DNA of 64,000 bases from assembly GCF_001557235.1 (NCBI RefSeq), contig NZ_LSJI01000272.1:7061-71060 (forward strand), read 5' to 3'. Below are positions 44,693 through 53,655 of this stretch, in pieces. Source of the DNA: Phenylobacterium sp. CCH9-H3. GTDB lineage: Bacteria; Pseudomonadota; Alphaproteobacteria; Caulobacterales; Caulobacteraceae. The stretch's first letter is position 1; every line of letters begins with the position of its first letter. Under the pieces are notes generated by a model. That model had not been told where the DNA came from, ran no database searches, and saw only the letters and a list, made by a program, of their open reading frames with translations. The translations under genes and the position numbers were made by a program.

Positions 44693-45781
44693 ATGAAGTT
44701 CTCGCCTGTTCTACTTTGCGGCGTAGCGGCGGCTGCGCTCGCCGCCTGCGAGATACGGCCCCGCGAGACGGCGAGCACCTCCCAGAACTCGGCGCCGCCC
44801 TCCGCCTCCCTGCCCGCGTCGACCTCCCCGGCGCCGGCGACGCCATCCGCATCCCCGGTGGCGCGGGCGGTCGACCGGGCCGTGTTCAACGCCGAAGCGT
44901 CGACGCCCGCGGCCCGGCGCGACATGCTGATCCGCGCCCAGGTGCTGCTGGACCGGGCCCACTTCTCGCCGGGGGTCATCGACGGCCAGGACGGCGAGAA
45001 CGTGAAGAACGCCATCGCCGCCTACGAGCGCGCCCACGGCCTGCCGGAGGATGGGGTGTTGGATCCGGAGGTGTGGGCGAAGCTCACCGCCGACCCCGGA
45101 CCGGTCCTGGTGGACTATACGATCACCGCGGCCGACGCGGCGGGGCCCTACACGCCGGAGATCCCCGAGGCGTACGAGGACATGGCGCGTCTGGACAGGC
45201 TGGCCTTCACCGGTCCGCTGGAAGCCCTGGCCGAGCGATTCCACATGGATGCGGCCCTGCTGCAGGCGTTGAACCCCGGCGCCGACTTCGCCGCGGCGGG
45301 GACGAGGATCCTGGTCGCCCATCCCGCCCGCGCCGAGCTGCCGGCCAAGGTGGCCCTGATCGAAGTGGACAAGGCCCGCAAGCAGGTCCGGGCCTATGAC
45401 AGCGCGCGCAAGCTGCTGGCCGCCTATCCGGCCACGGTGGGCTCGTCGGAGCTGCCGACCCCGTCCGGCGAGTGGGCGGTCCGCGCCATAGCCCCATCTC
45501 CTACCTGGACCTATGACCCCAGCCGGCTGAACTTCGGGGACAAGTCGGCCGGCAAGCTGACGATCAAGGCCGGTCCGAACAATCCGGTCGGCGCCGTGTG
45601 GATCGACCTCACCAAGGACACCTACGGCATCCACGGGGCCCCCGAGCCCCGGCTGGTCGGCAAGACCGCGAGCCACGGATGCGTGCGCCTGACCAACTGG
45701 GACGCCGTGCAGCTGTCCAAGGCGGTGGAAAAAGGCTCCAGGGTTGTATTCGTGGGTGAGACCAAGGGGGCCGCAACCTAG
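44693..45781 (+). CDS. L,D-transpeptidase lipoprotein
   Basis: This 362-residue protein has a lipoprotein signal (MKFSPVLLCGVAAAALAAC, lipobox LAAC), a Ser/Pro/Ala-rich linker, a peptidoglycan-binding domain (VLLDRAHFSPGVIDGQDGEN), a LysM-like middle region, and a YkuD catalytic domain. The active site is SHGCVRLTN with Cys330, preceded by GIHGAPEP. It would cross-link 3-3 peptides in the periplasm or attach proteins. It is divergent from the VanY-type carboxypeptidase, which suggests joint cell-wall remodelling. Confidence 0.95.
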   Translation: MKFSPVLLCGVAAAALAACEIRPRETASTSQNSAPPSASLPASTSPAPATPSASPVARAVDRAVFNAEASTPAARRDMLIRAQVLLDRAHFSPGVIDGQDGENVKNAIAAYERAHGLPEDGVLDPEVWAKLTADPGPVLVDYTITAADAAGPYTPEIPEAYEDMARLDRLAFTGPLEALAERFHMDAALLQALNPGADFAAAGTRILVAHPARAELPAKVALIEVDKARKQVRAYDSARKLLAAYPATVGSSELPTPSGEWAVRAIAPSPTWTYDPSRLNFGDKSAGKLTIKAGPNNPVGAVWIDLTKDTYGIHGAPEPRLVGKTASHGCVRLTNWDAVQLSKAVEKGSRVVFVGETKGAAT

Positions 45782-45898
45782 GATCGGCGCAAATTCCCGA
45801 AATTTCTCAGGCAATTCCCATTGTAAAGGTTTCGGTTACCGAACGCCGGTTACCCATTTTGAGTAGCGGCAAAACGCCGCGAATAGGGATGAAGCACC

Positions 45899-46876
45899 AT
45901 GACCTCTCAGGGTCCGGCGCAGATCATCGCGGCGATGAGTCGGATCGACCGGGTCGCGGGCCGAGGTATCCGGGAGCGCGACCGTCGGCTCCGGACGGCC
46001 GAGCGGCGCCGACCGAGCCGCCGCGAGATCGAGGCCTATGACGCGCTGATCCAGCGGCTGTCCAAGGTCCATCAGGTCGAGTTCGAGCGCATCGACTGGG
46101 ACCGGCTGGAGGCCGAGGGGCCAGTGGTCCCGACGGTGGCCCGCGACGCCGTCTCGGCCGTGGCGCGCCAGAAGCTCGCCAACTACCGGCCGTCGCTGAT
46201 CGATGCGCTGTTGGGCCTGGAACGGGAAAAACGCCGAGCGCTGATGGAGAAGGTGGTGGAAGCCGCCAAGGCCGACGCCGAGCTCTACGCCCTCGCCAAG
46301 TCGCAGGCCGACGCGCACAATCGCATGCTGGCTCTCGCTCCCGACGTGCGCGAGCTCAAGATCGAGGCCATCGCCGGGGTGCTGAAGGCAAACGGCGCGG
46401 CCGCGGCCCTCAAGGACGTGGTCGAGGGCTTTCGCCTCTACTCTGAAGGAAAGAGCCGACTGATCGGCCAGATCGATCTCTGGGAGTACGACGCCCTGCC
46501 TGACGAGGCGTGCACGAGCGCCGGCTATGCCCCCGTGGCGGACGCCGATCGCTGCGAGCTCCACCTCGCCAACGCCTGCGCCGCGGCGCTGCGGGCCGCC
46601 GCCGAGATCCTGCAGGCGGCGCACGTGCCCTCCGTGGAGATCCTGGCCCGCGTCTGCCGGCCCGGTGGCCTGGCCGAGACGGACCTGCAGCCGGTGCTCC
46701 ACGTGAAGGTTCCGGTCGAGGCCCTGCGCAAGCTTCAGCTGACCAAGGTCGAGGCGCCGCAGGCGGTGGCCGCGCTCGGCGCCCAGGTCGACTGGAATTC
46801 CGCCCGCGGCTTCGCGCCGATCCGTGTGGACGATCCGGCGCTGGTGCGCCTGACCGCGCCCCGCGCGGCCGCTTAG
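45899..46876 (+). CDS. Large hypothetical protein, 325 residues
   Basis: I do not recognise this family. The sequence has an N-terminal Arg-rich helix (VAGRGIRERDRRLRTAERRR), an EIEAYDALIQRLSKVHQVEF stretch, a long helical region (DALLGLEREKRRALMEKVVE), several Cys residues after position 205 (DEACTSAGYAP, RCELHLANACAAALR, ARVCRPGG), and a C-terminal beta-rich part. It is not secreted and has no membrane helix. GGATGAAGCACC precedes ATG 45899. Upstream are two CGGTTACC repeats. It is convergent with a Rieske gene, with overlapping stops (46873-46876, TTAG). Confidence 0.72.
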   Translation: MTSQGPAQIIAAMSRIDRVAGRGIRERDRRLRTAERRRPSRREIEAYDALIQRLSKVHQVEFERIDWDRLEAEGPVVPTVARDAVSAVARQKLANYRPSLIDALLGLEREKRRALMEKVVEAAKADAELYALAKSQADAHNRMLALAPDVRELKIEAIAGVLKANGAAAALKDVVEGFRLYSEGKSRLIGQIDLWEYDALPDEACTSAGYAPVADADRCELHLANACAAALRAAAEILQAAHVPSVEILARVCRPGGLAETDLQPVLHVKVPVEALRKLQLTKVEAPQAVAALGAQVDWNSARGFAPIRVDDPALVRLTAPRAAA

Positions 46877-47964
46877 GACCGCCAGCGCAGCGTCGCGGGC
46901 TCGACGGGGTTCTCGAAGGGCCGCCCTTCGCGGCGGCTCGCGATCCACTCGCGTTTCAACGCCTGGTACCACTTGGCCTGGCGGTCGGCGTCGTCGATCC
47001 AGAGCAGCGTCGGGTCGTGCTTCAGGCCCTGGTTCTGCAGCTTCACCATGTCGCCGTCCTGGCGCAGGAACGTCCGCGCCATCCGCGCGATCACGGGCCC
47101 GAGCAGGCTGAAAGCCGGGTGATCCGACCAGACGATCTGGGTCACCTGGGTCCGGTTGTCGTCCATGGGTGTCAGACAGGTGAGAGAGAGCACCTGGCGC
47201 TTGCCCACCGTCACATGTTCCCAGCGCAAGCCCGGCAGGCGGAAGGTTATCTCCGTCTCGGGCCGCCCACCCAGTATGGCGTAGGCGCGGCTGTTGCTGG
47301 ACGGCGCATGCCGGATCATGGCGAAGCCGCTCTCGCGCGGCTCGAACCGCTTTTCCTTGTCGTGTTCGCTGCCCGCCGTGCGCCACCACCATTGACGATG
47401 GACGTAGGGCCCGTGGGCCGGGTCCATCAGGCCGACCACGGCCTGGTCGACGTGGGCGTCGAACACCATGCGGTCGACGAGTTTCGGGGACCCGCCCACC
47501 ACGCCGGGAAACAGGGGCGGCGGCTGGTCCGGCTCGCCCAGGGGAGTAGCGCCCACCCAGACGAAGACCATGCCCTGGCTCTCGGCCACCGCGTACCGCC
47601 GCACCTGGATGCGCGAGACGTCCAGGGCCTGGTCCGCGGTCAGCGAGGGGATCGCCGCACAGGCGCCGTCCGCGCGGAACCGCCAGCCGTGGTACGGGCA
47701 GGCCACGGTCTCCACCCCCAGCTCGTCCTTGTGGAAGCGCCCGGCCGACAGGGGCGCGGCGCGGTGCGGGCAGACGTCACGCAGGGCGAAGAGCTGGCCG
47801 CCCCTGGAGCGCCCCAGCGCCACCGGCTCGCCCAGCAGCTCCACGCGGCTGAGCCGGCCCGGCTTCAGGTCGGCGGACATGGCCGCGAAGTACCAGGCGT
47901 CGGTGAGGAAGCCGCGGCCAAAGCGGACGTCCGCCCGGGCCGTTCGGGGGTCTCCATCAGGCAT
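46873..47964 (-). CDS. Rieske [2Fe-2S] aromatic-ring oxygenase-type protein
   Basis: The 363-residue protein begins with a Rieske domain. Cluster ligands are Cys65 and His67 (DVCPHRAAPLSAG) and Cys89 and His92 (ACPYHGWRF). The catalytic domain shows LMDPAHGPYVHRQWWW, holding a possible mononuclear iron site with two His. This fits the alpha subunits of aromatic-ring dioxygenases or of VanA-type demethylases. No ferredoxin reductase or catabolic genes are adjacent, so the substrate cannot be assigned. It lies 17 bp downstream of the glucosidase gene on the same strand. Confidence 0.9.
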   Translation of the reverse strand: MPDGDPRTARADVRFGRGFLTDAWYFAAMSADLKPGRLSRVELLGEPVALGRSRGGQLFALRDVCPHRAAPLSAGRFHKDELGVETVACPYHGWRFRADGACAAIPSLTADQALDVSRIQVRRYAVAESQGMVFVWVGATPLGEPDQPPPLFPGVVGGSPKLVDRMVFDAHVDQAVVGLMDPAHGPYVHRQWWWRTAGSEHDKEKRFEPRESGFAMIRHAPSSNSRAYAILGGRPETEITFRLPGLRWEHVTVGKRQVLSLTCLTPMDDNRTQVTQIVWSDHPAFSLLGPVIARMARTFLRQDGDMVKLQNQGLKHDPTLLWIDDADRQAKWYQALKREWIASRREGRPFENPVEPATLRWRS

Positions 47965-47981
47965 GCGCTTGTTTTAGCCGG

Positions 47982-49604
47982 CTATATCAGTCGCAGGAAG
48001 CACGCCGCGTGGGGCGACAGCCCCACCGAACCGCCGCGCAGGTCCGCCTCCCCGGCGCGCAGCGGCAGCAGCTCGGCCCGCTCCAGGGAGGGATGGGCGA
48101 ACACCTGGGGATCGCGCCCGAAGTTGAAGACGCAGACGATCTCTTCGCCCTCGTGGCGGCGGATGAAGGCCACGACCGGATCGGCCGTCGCGACAAACTC
48201 GATCTGGCCCAGCCGGAGCGCAGGGGTCGCCCTGCGCAGGGCGATCATTTCCCGGGAGAAGCTGAGCGGGGAGTCCGGGTCCTCACCCTGCTCCTCCACG
48301 GACAGGCCGCGATGCTCTTCGGCCAGGGGCAGCCAAGGCTCCCCATCGGTGAACCCCATCTGCGGCCCGGCCGTCCAGGGCATGGGCGTGCGGCACCCGT
48401 CGCGGCCGCCGTCGTACGGCCAGTAGAGGTCGCCCACCGGGTCGCGCAGCTGATCGCGGGTCAGGGCGGCCTGCGGCAGGCCCAGCTCCTCGCCCTGGTA
48501 GATCAGGGTCGTGCCCTTCAGGCTGATCAGCAGGGCGAAGAGCATCTTGGCCAGTTCGGGCGAGGCGTCGGTGCCGCCGAGACGGCTGACCGTGCGCGGC
48601 ACGTCGTGGTTCGAGAAGCTGATCGTCGGCCAGTGGTCGGGATAGGCGGCCAGGGTCTCGAAGTGCTGGGTCACGAAACCGGCCTCCAGCTTGCGCGCCA
48701 GCAGCATCACGAAGGTGTAGCCGGAGTGCAGGCCATGGGCCGGCGGGAGATAGGCGCCGCAGCGCGCCTCCTCCTCCGAGAACTCGCCGAACACGAAGCG
48801 CTCGCCGCTCCCCTTGCCGTCGTGCGCCTCGACCCGGCGGCGGATGACGTCGAGCGTCTCGACGTTCTCCTCCAGATTGGAGTCGTACCAGTGGAGCTGC
48901 AGGTTGCCGGCGTGGGACCAGTGGTAGCCGCGGCGCTCCGCCATGGGCACGGGCGGGTTGGGGGTCAGCGCCGCGTCGTGCAGGAACGTGCCGGCGACAT
49001 CCAGCCGGAAGCCGTCGACGCCCTTGGCGAGCCAGAAGTCGAGCACCGACAGCGCCGCCTCGCGGGCGCCGGGAGAGCGCCAGTTGAGCTTGGGCTGCTG
49101 GCGCAGGAACTTGTGGTGGTAGTGCTGGCGCCGCGCCGGCTGGTAGGCCCAGGCCGGGCCGCCGAACACGCTGAGCCAGTTGTTCGGCGCCGTGCCGTCT
49201 TCCCGGGGGTCGGCCCAGACGTACCAGTCGGCCTTGGGCCCGTCCTTGCCGCCGGTCAGGCTCTCCACGAACCAGGGATGCACGTCGGAGGTGTGGCTGA
49301 GCACTTCGTCCAGCACGACCTTCAGGCCGCGCGCATGCGCCGCGTCGAGCAGGCGCTGGAAATCCTCGTGCGTGCCGTAATCGCCCTGGATCCCCTCGAA
49401 GTCGGCGATGTCGTAGCCCCAGTCGCGGTTCGGCGATGGGTGGATCGGGGACAGCCACAGGCCATCGACGCCCAGGCTCTGGATGTAGTCCAGCTTGGCC
49501 AGGACGCCGGGCAGGTCGCCGTGGCCGTCGCCGTCGGAGTCGAAGAAGCTGCGGACGTAGACGTGGTAGAGGATCGCGCCCTTCCACCAGGGTTCGCCGG
49601 TCAT
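47982..49604 (-). CDS. GH13 alpha-glucosidase
   Basis: This 540-residue glycoside hydrolase is of the GH13 oligo-1,6-/alpha-1,4-glucosidase type. Catalytic residues are Asp202 in FRLDVAG, Glu274 in VFGEFSEEEA, and Asp334 in SNHDVPRT. The N-terminus GAILYHVYVRSFFDSDGDGHGD is the usual one for subfamily 23. There is no signal peptide, so it acts in the cytoplasm on imported maltose-like oligosaccharides. No transporter or maltose genes are adjacent, which is unusual. The upstream intergenic palindrome (49609-49755) lies between it and clpP. Confidence 0.93.
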   Translation of the reverse strand: MTGEPWWKGAILYHVYVRSFFDSDGDGHGDLPGVLAKLDYIQSLGVDGLWLSPIHPSPNRDWGYDIADFEGIQGDYGTHEDFQRLLDAAHARGLKVVLDEVLSHTSDVHPWFVESLTGGKDGPKADWYVWADPREDGTAPNNWLSVFGGPAWAYQPARRQHYHHKFLRQQPKLNWRSPGAREAALSVLDFWLAKGVDGFRLDVAGTFLHDAALTPNPPVPMAERRGYHWSHAGNLQLHWYDSNLEENVETLDVIRRRVEAHDGKGSGERFVFGEFSEEEARCGAYLPPAHGLHSGYTFVMLLARKLEAGFVTQHFETLAAYPDHWPTISFSNHDVPRTVSRLGGTDASPELAKMLFALLISLKGTTLIYQGEELGLPQAALTRDQLRDPVGDLYWPYDGGRDGCRTPMPWTAGPQMGFTDGEPWLPLAEEHRGLSVEEQGEDPDSPLSFSREMIALRRATPALRLGQIEFVATADPVVAFIRRHEGEEIVCVFNFGRDPQVFAHPSLERAELLPLRAGEADLRGGSVGLSPHAACFLRLI

Positions 49605-49608
49605 CGTT

Positions 49609-49755
49609 GCTCCCCCTCAGGGGGAGCTCCGGCGAAGCCGGTGAGGGGGCTTCCGCTCAAAACTCCACCTGCGCTCAAGAAAAAGGGGCTGCCGATCCAT
49701 CTGAACGGAAGCCCCCTCCGTCGCCTGCGGCGACACCTCCCCCGAAGGGGAGGAA
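49609..49755. repeat. Intergenic palindromic mosaic repeat, CTCCCCC type, copy 2
   Basis: CTCCCCCTCAGGGGGAG is followed by CTCCGGCGAAGCCGGTGAG, an inserted 60-bp segment, then CCCCCTCCGTCGCCTGCGG, ACACCTCCCCC and GAAGGGGAGGAAC. It ends at the clpP stop. The shared right half (CCCTCCGTCGCCTGCGGCG) is nearly identical to copy 1. Confidence 0.85.
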
Positions 49756-50376
49756 CTAGACTTCCGACGCGTCGGTGACGATCTTGGAGACCAGCCCGTA
49801 TTCGACGGCCTGCTCGGCGCTCATCCAGAAGTTCCGCTGGGTGTCCTTGACGACCTTCTCATAGGTCTGGCCGGTCTCGCGGGCGATGAGGCGGTTCAGC
49901 CGCTCCTGCATCTTGATGATCTCTTCCGCCTCGATCTCGATGTCCGAGGCCTGGCCGCGCACGCCGCCGGCGGGCTGGTGCAGCAGGAAGCGGGTGTTGG
50001 GCAGGCAGAGCCGGTTTTCCTTGGTCGCGCCCAGGAAGATGTGTGCGCCGGCGCTGGCCACCCAGCCGGTGCCGATCACCTTCACCTGGTTGCCGCAGAA
50101 GCGGATCATGTCGTGGATGGTGTCGCCGCTTTCCACGTGGCCGCCCGGCGAGTTGATGATCACCCGGATCGGCTTGTCGCTCTCGCTGGCGAGGGCGGTG
50201 ATCTGGGCGGTGACCCGCTCGGCCAGGCGCATGTCGATCTCGCCGAAGATCAGCACGGTCCGCGACTTGAACAGCGCGTTCTGGACCGGCCCGGAGGTCA
50301 TGGGCATGTCGGGCAGGCGGCCCTTGTCCTCGTCGTCGCCGTCTTCGTCGTCGAGGTAGGAGATCCACTTCAGCAT
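49756..50376 (-). CDS. ClpP-like protease subunit, divergent active site
   Basis: ClpP forms the proteolytic chamber for Clp ATPases. This 206-residue product (from ATG 50376) has INSPGGHVESGDTIHDMIRF, the Ser in GWVASAGAHIF (108 from this start), the His in LLHQPAGGVRG (133), and the usual DIEIEAEEIIKMQERLN. Where the family has Asp in RD(T)xRDxF, this one reads KDTQRNFWMS, so the third triad residue aligns with Asn (182). An upstream in-frame TTG at 50430 would add 18 residues. No clpX/clpA is adjacent. It is likely a second, non-canonical ClpP; activity must be tested. Confidence 0.85.
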   Translation of the reverse strand: MLKWISYLDDEDGDDEDKGRLPDMPMTSGPVQNALFKSRTVLIFGEIDMRLAERVTAQITALASESDKPIRVIINSPGGHVESGDTIHDMIRFCGNQVKVIGTGWVASAGAHIFLGATKENRLCLPNTRFLLHQPAGGVRGQASDIEIEAEEIIKMQERLNRLIARETGQTYEKVVKDTQRNFWMSAEQAVEYGLVSKIVTDASEV

Positions 50377-50481
50377 CTTGGGCAGCCCTGTCTTGTCGCC
50401 GCGACCCGCGGCGGGAGTTATGTCCCCCAACAGCTATTGGTCCGGACGCGTGTCGGCAAGCGGCGGATGACGATTCCGCGC

Positions 50482-51957
50482 CTACCGCGCCGCGGTCAGC
50501 ACCAGCCGGGCGTAGAACTGGACCATCTTCTCCAGGTTGCCGAGCGCGATGTGCTCGTTGACGCCGTGGATCATCTGGACGTCCGCCAGGTCGAACTCCA
50601 CCGGCTGGAACCGGTAGACGTCCTTGGCCACGGGCGTGAGGAAGCGGCTGTCGGTGCCCGCGGTCACCAGGCTGGGGGCGACCGGGGCCTGGGCCACGGC
50701 GCCCGCGGTGGCCGCGACCACCTTCCAGCCCCACGAACTGGAGGACGACACCGGCGACGGCTCGTTGGGCGGGGCGTTCCAGGCCAGGGTCACCGGCAGG
50801 TCGCCCACCGCCGCCTTGGCCCGCGCCATCACCGTCTCCGAAGTGTCGCCGGGCGCGATGCGGTAATTGATCCACGCGGTGGCGTCCTGCGGGAGGACAT
50901 TCTCCTTCGGACTGCCTTTCAGCATGGTCGGGGCGATGGTGGTGTGCAGCAGGGCGGCGCCGGGCGGGGTCGCGCCGACCTGCTTGGCCAGCAGGCCGCC
51001 GAACAGCCATTCGTTGGCCACAGCCATGCGCACCACGAACGGCGCCTCGGGGGCCAGCGTCTTGACCATCTCTGCGCCGGGGCCCTGGAAGGCCATGGGG
51101 AACGGATCGTCCGCGATCGCCACCACCGCCCGCGACAGGTTCACCACGCCGCCCGCGTCGGCTGGCGGCGACGACGAGTGGCCGCCGGCGGCCTTCGCCG
51201 TGACGCGCAGCGTGCCGTAGCCCTTCTCCGCTGTGCCGATAACGGCCACCTTGCCGCCGCTGATGGGGTTGTCGTTGATGACCGCCAGGCCCTCGTCCAG
51301 CACGAACTCGGCGGTGATCCCGCGGGACTTCAGCAGCGCGGCGGCGGCGCTGGCGCCCTGGCCGGCCACCTCCTCGTCGCCGCCGGAGACGATCATGACC
51401 GTGCGGCGCGGCTTGAAGCCCTGTTTCGCCAGGGTCTCCAACGCCTCGAAGATGCCGATGAGCGAGCCCTTGTCGTCGATCGCGCCGCGGCCCCAGACGG
51501 CGTTCTCGGCGATGGTCCCGCCGAAGGGCGGATACTTCCAGTCCTTCTCGGTCTCCGGCGTCACCGGCACCACGTCCTGGTGCGCCATCAGGACGATGGG
51601 AGCCAACGTCTTGTCGGTTCCGGTCCAGGTGTAGACGAGCGTCCGGCTGGCCACCTCCTCGCGCGCCATGGCGGCGTGGGCGGCGGGATAGTTCGCCGCC
51701 AGCAGGGCGTGGAGTTTCGTCCACTCGGCATCGACGTCCTCGGCGCGATCCTGGTGGCGGACGGTGGGGATCTGGATCGCCTGACTCAGCCGCTGGGCCG
51801 CGCCGGCCACGTCGACGGCGATGGGCGCGGCGACGCTGATGGCCGCCGTGTCCGCGGCGGCGGGCGGCCTGAACGTGAAGGTCCGCACCAGGACCACCGC
51901 GACAAGCACGATCAGCGCGGCCGCGAGGCCGAGGGCGATCCGCCCGACGATACGCAT
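50482..51957 (-). CDS. M20-family metallopeptidase, membrane-anchored
   Basis: A 491-residue zinc peptidase of the M20/M25/M40 group. An N-terminal membrane helix (IALGLAAALIVLVAVVLVRT) anchors it, with the enzyme probably in the periplasm. The metal ligands appear in MAHQDVVPVTPE (His, Asp), GRGAIDDKGSLIG (bridging Asp), SGGDEEVAGQG (Glu, Glu), and MIHGVNEHIALG (His). Members hydrolyse dipeptides or deacetylate amino acids; the substrate is unknown. ATG 51957 was chosen because it starts the anchor. Confidence 0.92.
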   Translation of the reverse strand: MRIVGRIALGLAAALIVLVAVVLVRTFTFRPPAAADTAAISVAAPIAVDVAGAAQRLSQAIQIPTVRHQDRAEDVDAEWTKLHALLAANYPAAHAAMAREEVASRTLVYTWTGTDKTLAPIVLMAHQDVVPVTPETEKDWKYPPFGGTIAENAVWGRGAIDDKGSLIGIFEALETLAKQGFKPRRTVMIVSGGDEEVAGQGASAAAALLKSRGITAEFVLDEGLAVINDNPISGGKVAVIGTAEKGYGTLRVTAKAAGGHSSSPPADAGGVVNLSRAVVAIADDPFPMAFQGPGAEMVKTLAPEAPFVVRMAVANEWLFGGLLAKQVGATPPGAALLHTTIAPTMLKGSPKENVLPQDATAWINYRIAPGDTSETVMARAKAAVGDLPVTLAWNAPPNEPSPVSSSSSWGWKVVAATAGAVAQAPVAPSLVTAGTDSRFLTPVAKDVYRFQPVEFDLADVQMIHGVNEHIALGNLEKMVQFYARLVLTAAR

Positions 51958-52034
51958 GCTGGAACCCTTCCCCTTTCTCCCGATCCTCGACGCTCGCCCG
52001 TTGAACCGCAAGGCGCAGCCGCCATTTCGCAGAG

Positions 52035-52772
52035 GTGCCTCCCCTCGCCCTCCGCCTGACGCCGCCCTCGCCGGAAGCCCTGGCCGTCGCCGGTCTCTGG
52101 TCCGTGCTGGTCGACCTGGCGATCGCCGCCCTGCTGCTGGGCCTTGCCGTCGCGCGCTGGGCGCCGCCGGAGGACCTGCCCTGGACGCCGCTGCGCCTCG
52201 ATCAGCCGGTGGGTCTGGCGACCGGCATGAAGTTCGCCGCGGCCGCCCACGACCCGGGCCGGTGCCGCGCGGTGCTCGCCGAAGGCGGCGTGGCGTTCGT
52301 CGAGGAGCCCGACCGGGTGAGCGGCGCCTGCGCGACCCGGAACACGGTGCGGCTGCAGGGCGGCTCGCTCTCGCCGGCCGCCCCGGTGATGACGTGCCAG
52401 CAGGCCCTGGCCTACGCCTTCTGGACACGCCATGCCGTGCAGCCCGCCGCCCGCGCCGAGCTGGGCGAGCCGGTGACTCGTGTCGAGCACTATGGGACCT
52501 ATGCCTGTCGCAACCTCTATGGCCGCGCTACGGGCGCCCGCAGTCAGCACGCCTATGCCAACGCGTTGGACGTCGCCGCCTTCCGCACCGCATCGGGCCG
52601 GCGGGTGAGCGTGCTGGGCGACTTCCGGGACGAGGGCGCGGACGGGCGTTTCCTGCGGCGCGTCCGCGACGGCGCCTGCCCCTGGTTCGCCGCGGTCCTC
52701 AGCCCGGACTACAACGCCGCCCACCGCGACCACCTGCATCTCGACATGGGTCGGTTCCGGGCCTGCCGCTGA
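52035..52772 (+). CDS. Extensin-family (VanY-related) secreted protein
   Basis: The 245-residue product has an N-terminal hydrophobic helix (VLVDLAIAALLLGLAVARW) then an extensin-like C-terminal domain. The zinc-type motif SQHAYANALDVAAFRTASG and the HRDHLHLDMGRFRAC end are diagnostic, resembling M15-type D,D-peptidase folds. There are also paired Cys residues (HDPGRCRAVLAE and SGACATRN; MTCQQALAY; YACRNLYG). It begins at GTG 52035. The function is probably cell-envelope hydrolysis. It is followed by an SDR gene 77 bp later. Confidence 0.85.
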   Translation: MPPLALRLTPPSPEALAVAGLWSVLVDLAIAALLLGLAVARWAPPEDLPWTPLRLDQPVGLATGMKFAAAAHDPGRCRAVLAEGGVAFVEEPDRVSGACATRNTVRLQGGSLSPAAPVMTCQQALAYAFWTRHAVQPAARAELGEPVTRVEHYGTYACRNLYGRATGARSQHAYANALDVAAFRTASGRRVSVLGDFRDEGADGRFLRRVRDGACPWFAAVLSPDYNAAHRDHLHLDMGRFRACR

Positions 52773-52821
52773 CCGGGGCCGCCTTGACCTCGCGGCAGCG
52801 CCTGACGCAAATGGCCGCAAC

Positions 52822-52837
52822 TCAAACAACCGTTTGG
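52822..52837. promoter_or_regulatory. PsrA-like operator upstream of SDR gene (site 3)
   Basis: TCAAACAACCGTTTGG contains an exact CAAAC-N4-GTTTG inverted repeat. It ends 12 bp before the start of the downstream SDR gene and abuts its ribosome site (GGAAGGA). It matches sites at 6940-6955 and 11254-11269. Confidence 0.65.
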
Positions 52838-52849
52838 AAGGACGCCCCG

Positions 52850-53647
52850 ATGAGCCAAGTTCTCGAAGCCCCGCCTGTGAGCGTCAACGGTCTGTTCGAC
52901 CTGACCGGCAAGGTGGCCGTGATCACCGGCTCGTCGCGGGGCATCGGCCGGGCGATCGCCGAGCGCATGGCCCAGCAGGGCGCCAAGGTGGTGATCAGCT
53001 CGCGCAAGGCCGGCCCCTGCGAAGAGGTCGCCGCCCTGATCAACGAACGCAGCCCCGGCCACGCCATCGCCGTCCCGGCCAACATCTCCTCGAAGGACGA
53101 CCTTCAGCGGCTGATGGATGAGACCCGCAAGGCCTTCGGCAAGATCGACATCCTGGTCTGCAACGCCGCCTCCAACCCCTATTACGGCAGCCAGCTCGAG
53201 ATCAGCGACGAGGCCTTCACCAAGATCCTGGCTAACAACATCATCGCCAACAACTGGATGATCCAGATGGTGGCCCCCGAGATGAAGGAACGTAAGGACG
53301 GCGCGATCATCGTGATCTCGTCCATCGGCGGCCTGCGCGGCACCGAGGTGATCGGCGCCTACGCGATCTCCAAGGCGGCCGACATGCAGCTGGCGCGGAA
53401 CCTTGCCAAGGAGCTGGGCCCCTACAATGTGCGCATCAACTGTGTGGCCCCCGGCCTGGTGAAGACCGATTTCGCCAAGGCGCTGTGGGACACGCCGGCC
53501 GGCGAGGAACGGGCCAGCTCCGGCACCCCCTTGCGCCGCCTGGGCGAGCCCGACGACCTGGCCGGCGCCGCCGTCTACCTGGCCTCGCGCGCCGGCGCCT
53601 GGACCACGGGACAGACGATCGTAGTGGATGGTGGGAGCACCTGCTGA
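52850..53647 (+). CDS. SDR-family oxidoreductase
   Basis: A 265-residue NAD(P)-dependent short-chain dehydrogenase. Motifs are TGSSRGIGRAIAERM (cofactor), LVCNAASNPYYG, the catalytic Ser in VISSIGGLRGTEVIGAYAIS with Tyr/Lys in YAISKAAD, and a PGLVKTDFAKAL loop. The ASNPYYG insertion resembles dehydrogenases of the peroxisomal/DHRS4 type. The substrate is unknown. ATG 52850 was preferred to in-frame ATG 52811 because GGAAGGA lies directly before it. A PsrA-like operator next to the start places it with the fatty-acid genes. Confidence 0.9.
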   Translation: MSQVLEAPPVSVNGLFDLTGKVAVITGSSRGIGRAIAERMAQQGAKVVISSRKAGPCEEVAALINERSPGHAIAVPANISSKDDLQRLMDETRKAFGKIDILVCNAASNPYYGSQLEISDEAFTKILANNIIANNWMIQMVAPEMKERKDGAIIVISSIGGLRGTEVIGAYAISKAADMQLARNLAKELGPYNVRINCVAPGLVKTDFAKALWDTPAGEERASSGTPLRRLGEPDDLAGAAVYLASRAGAWTTGQTIVVDGGSTC

Positions 53648-53655
53648 GGCTTTCA

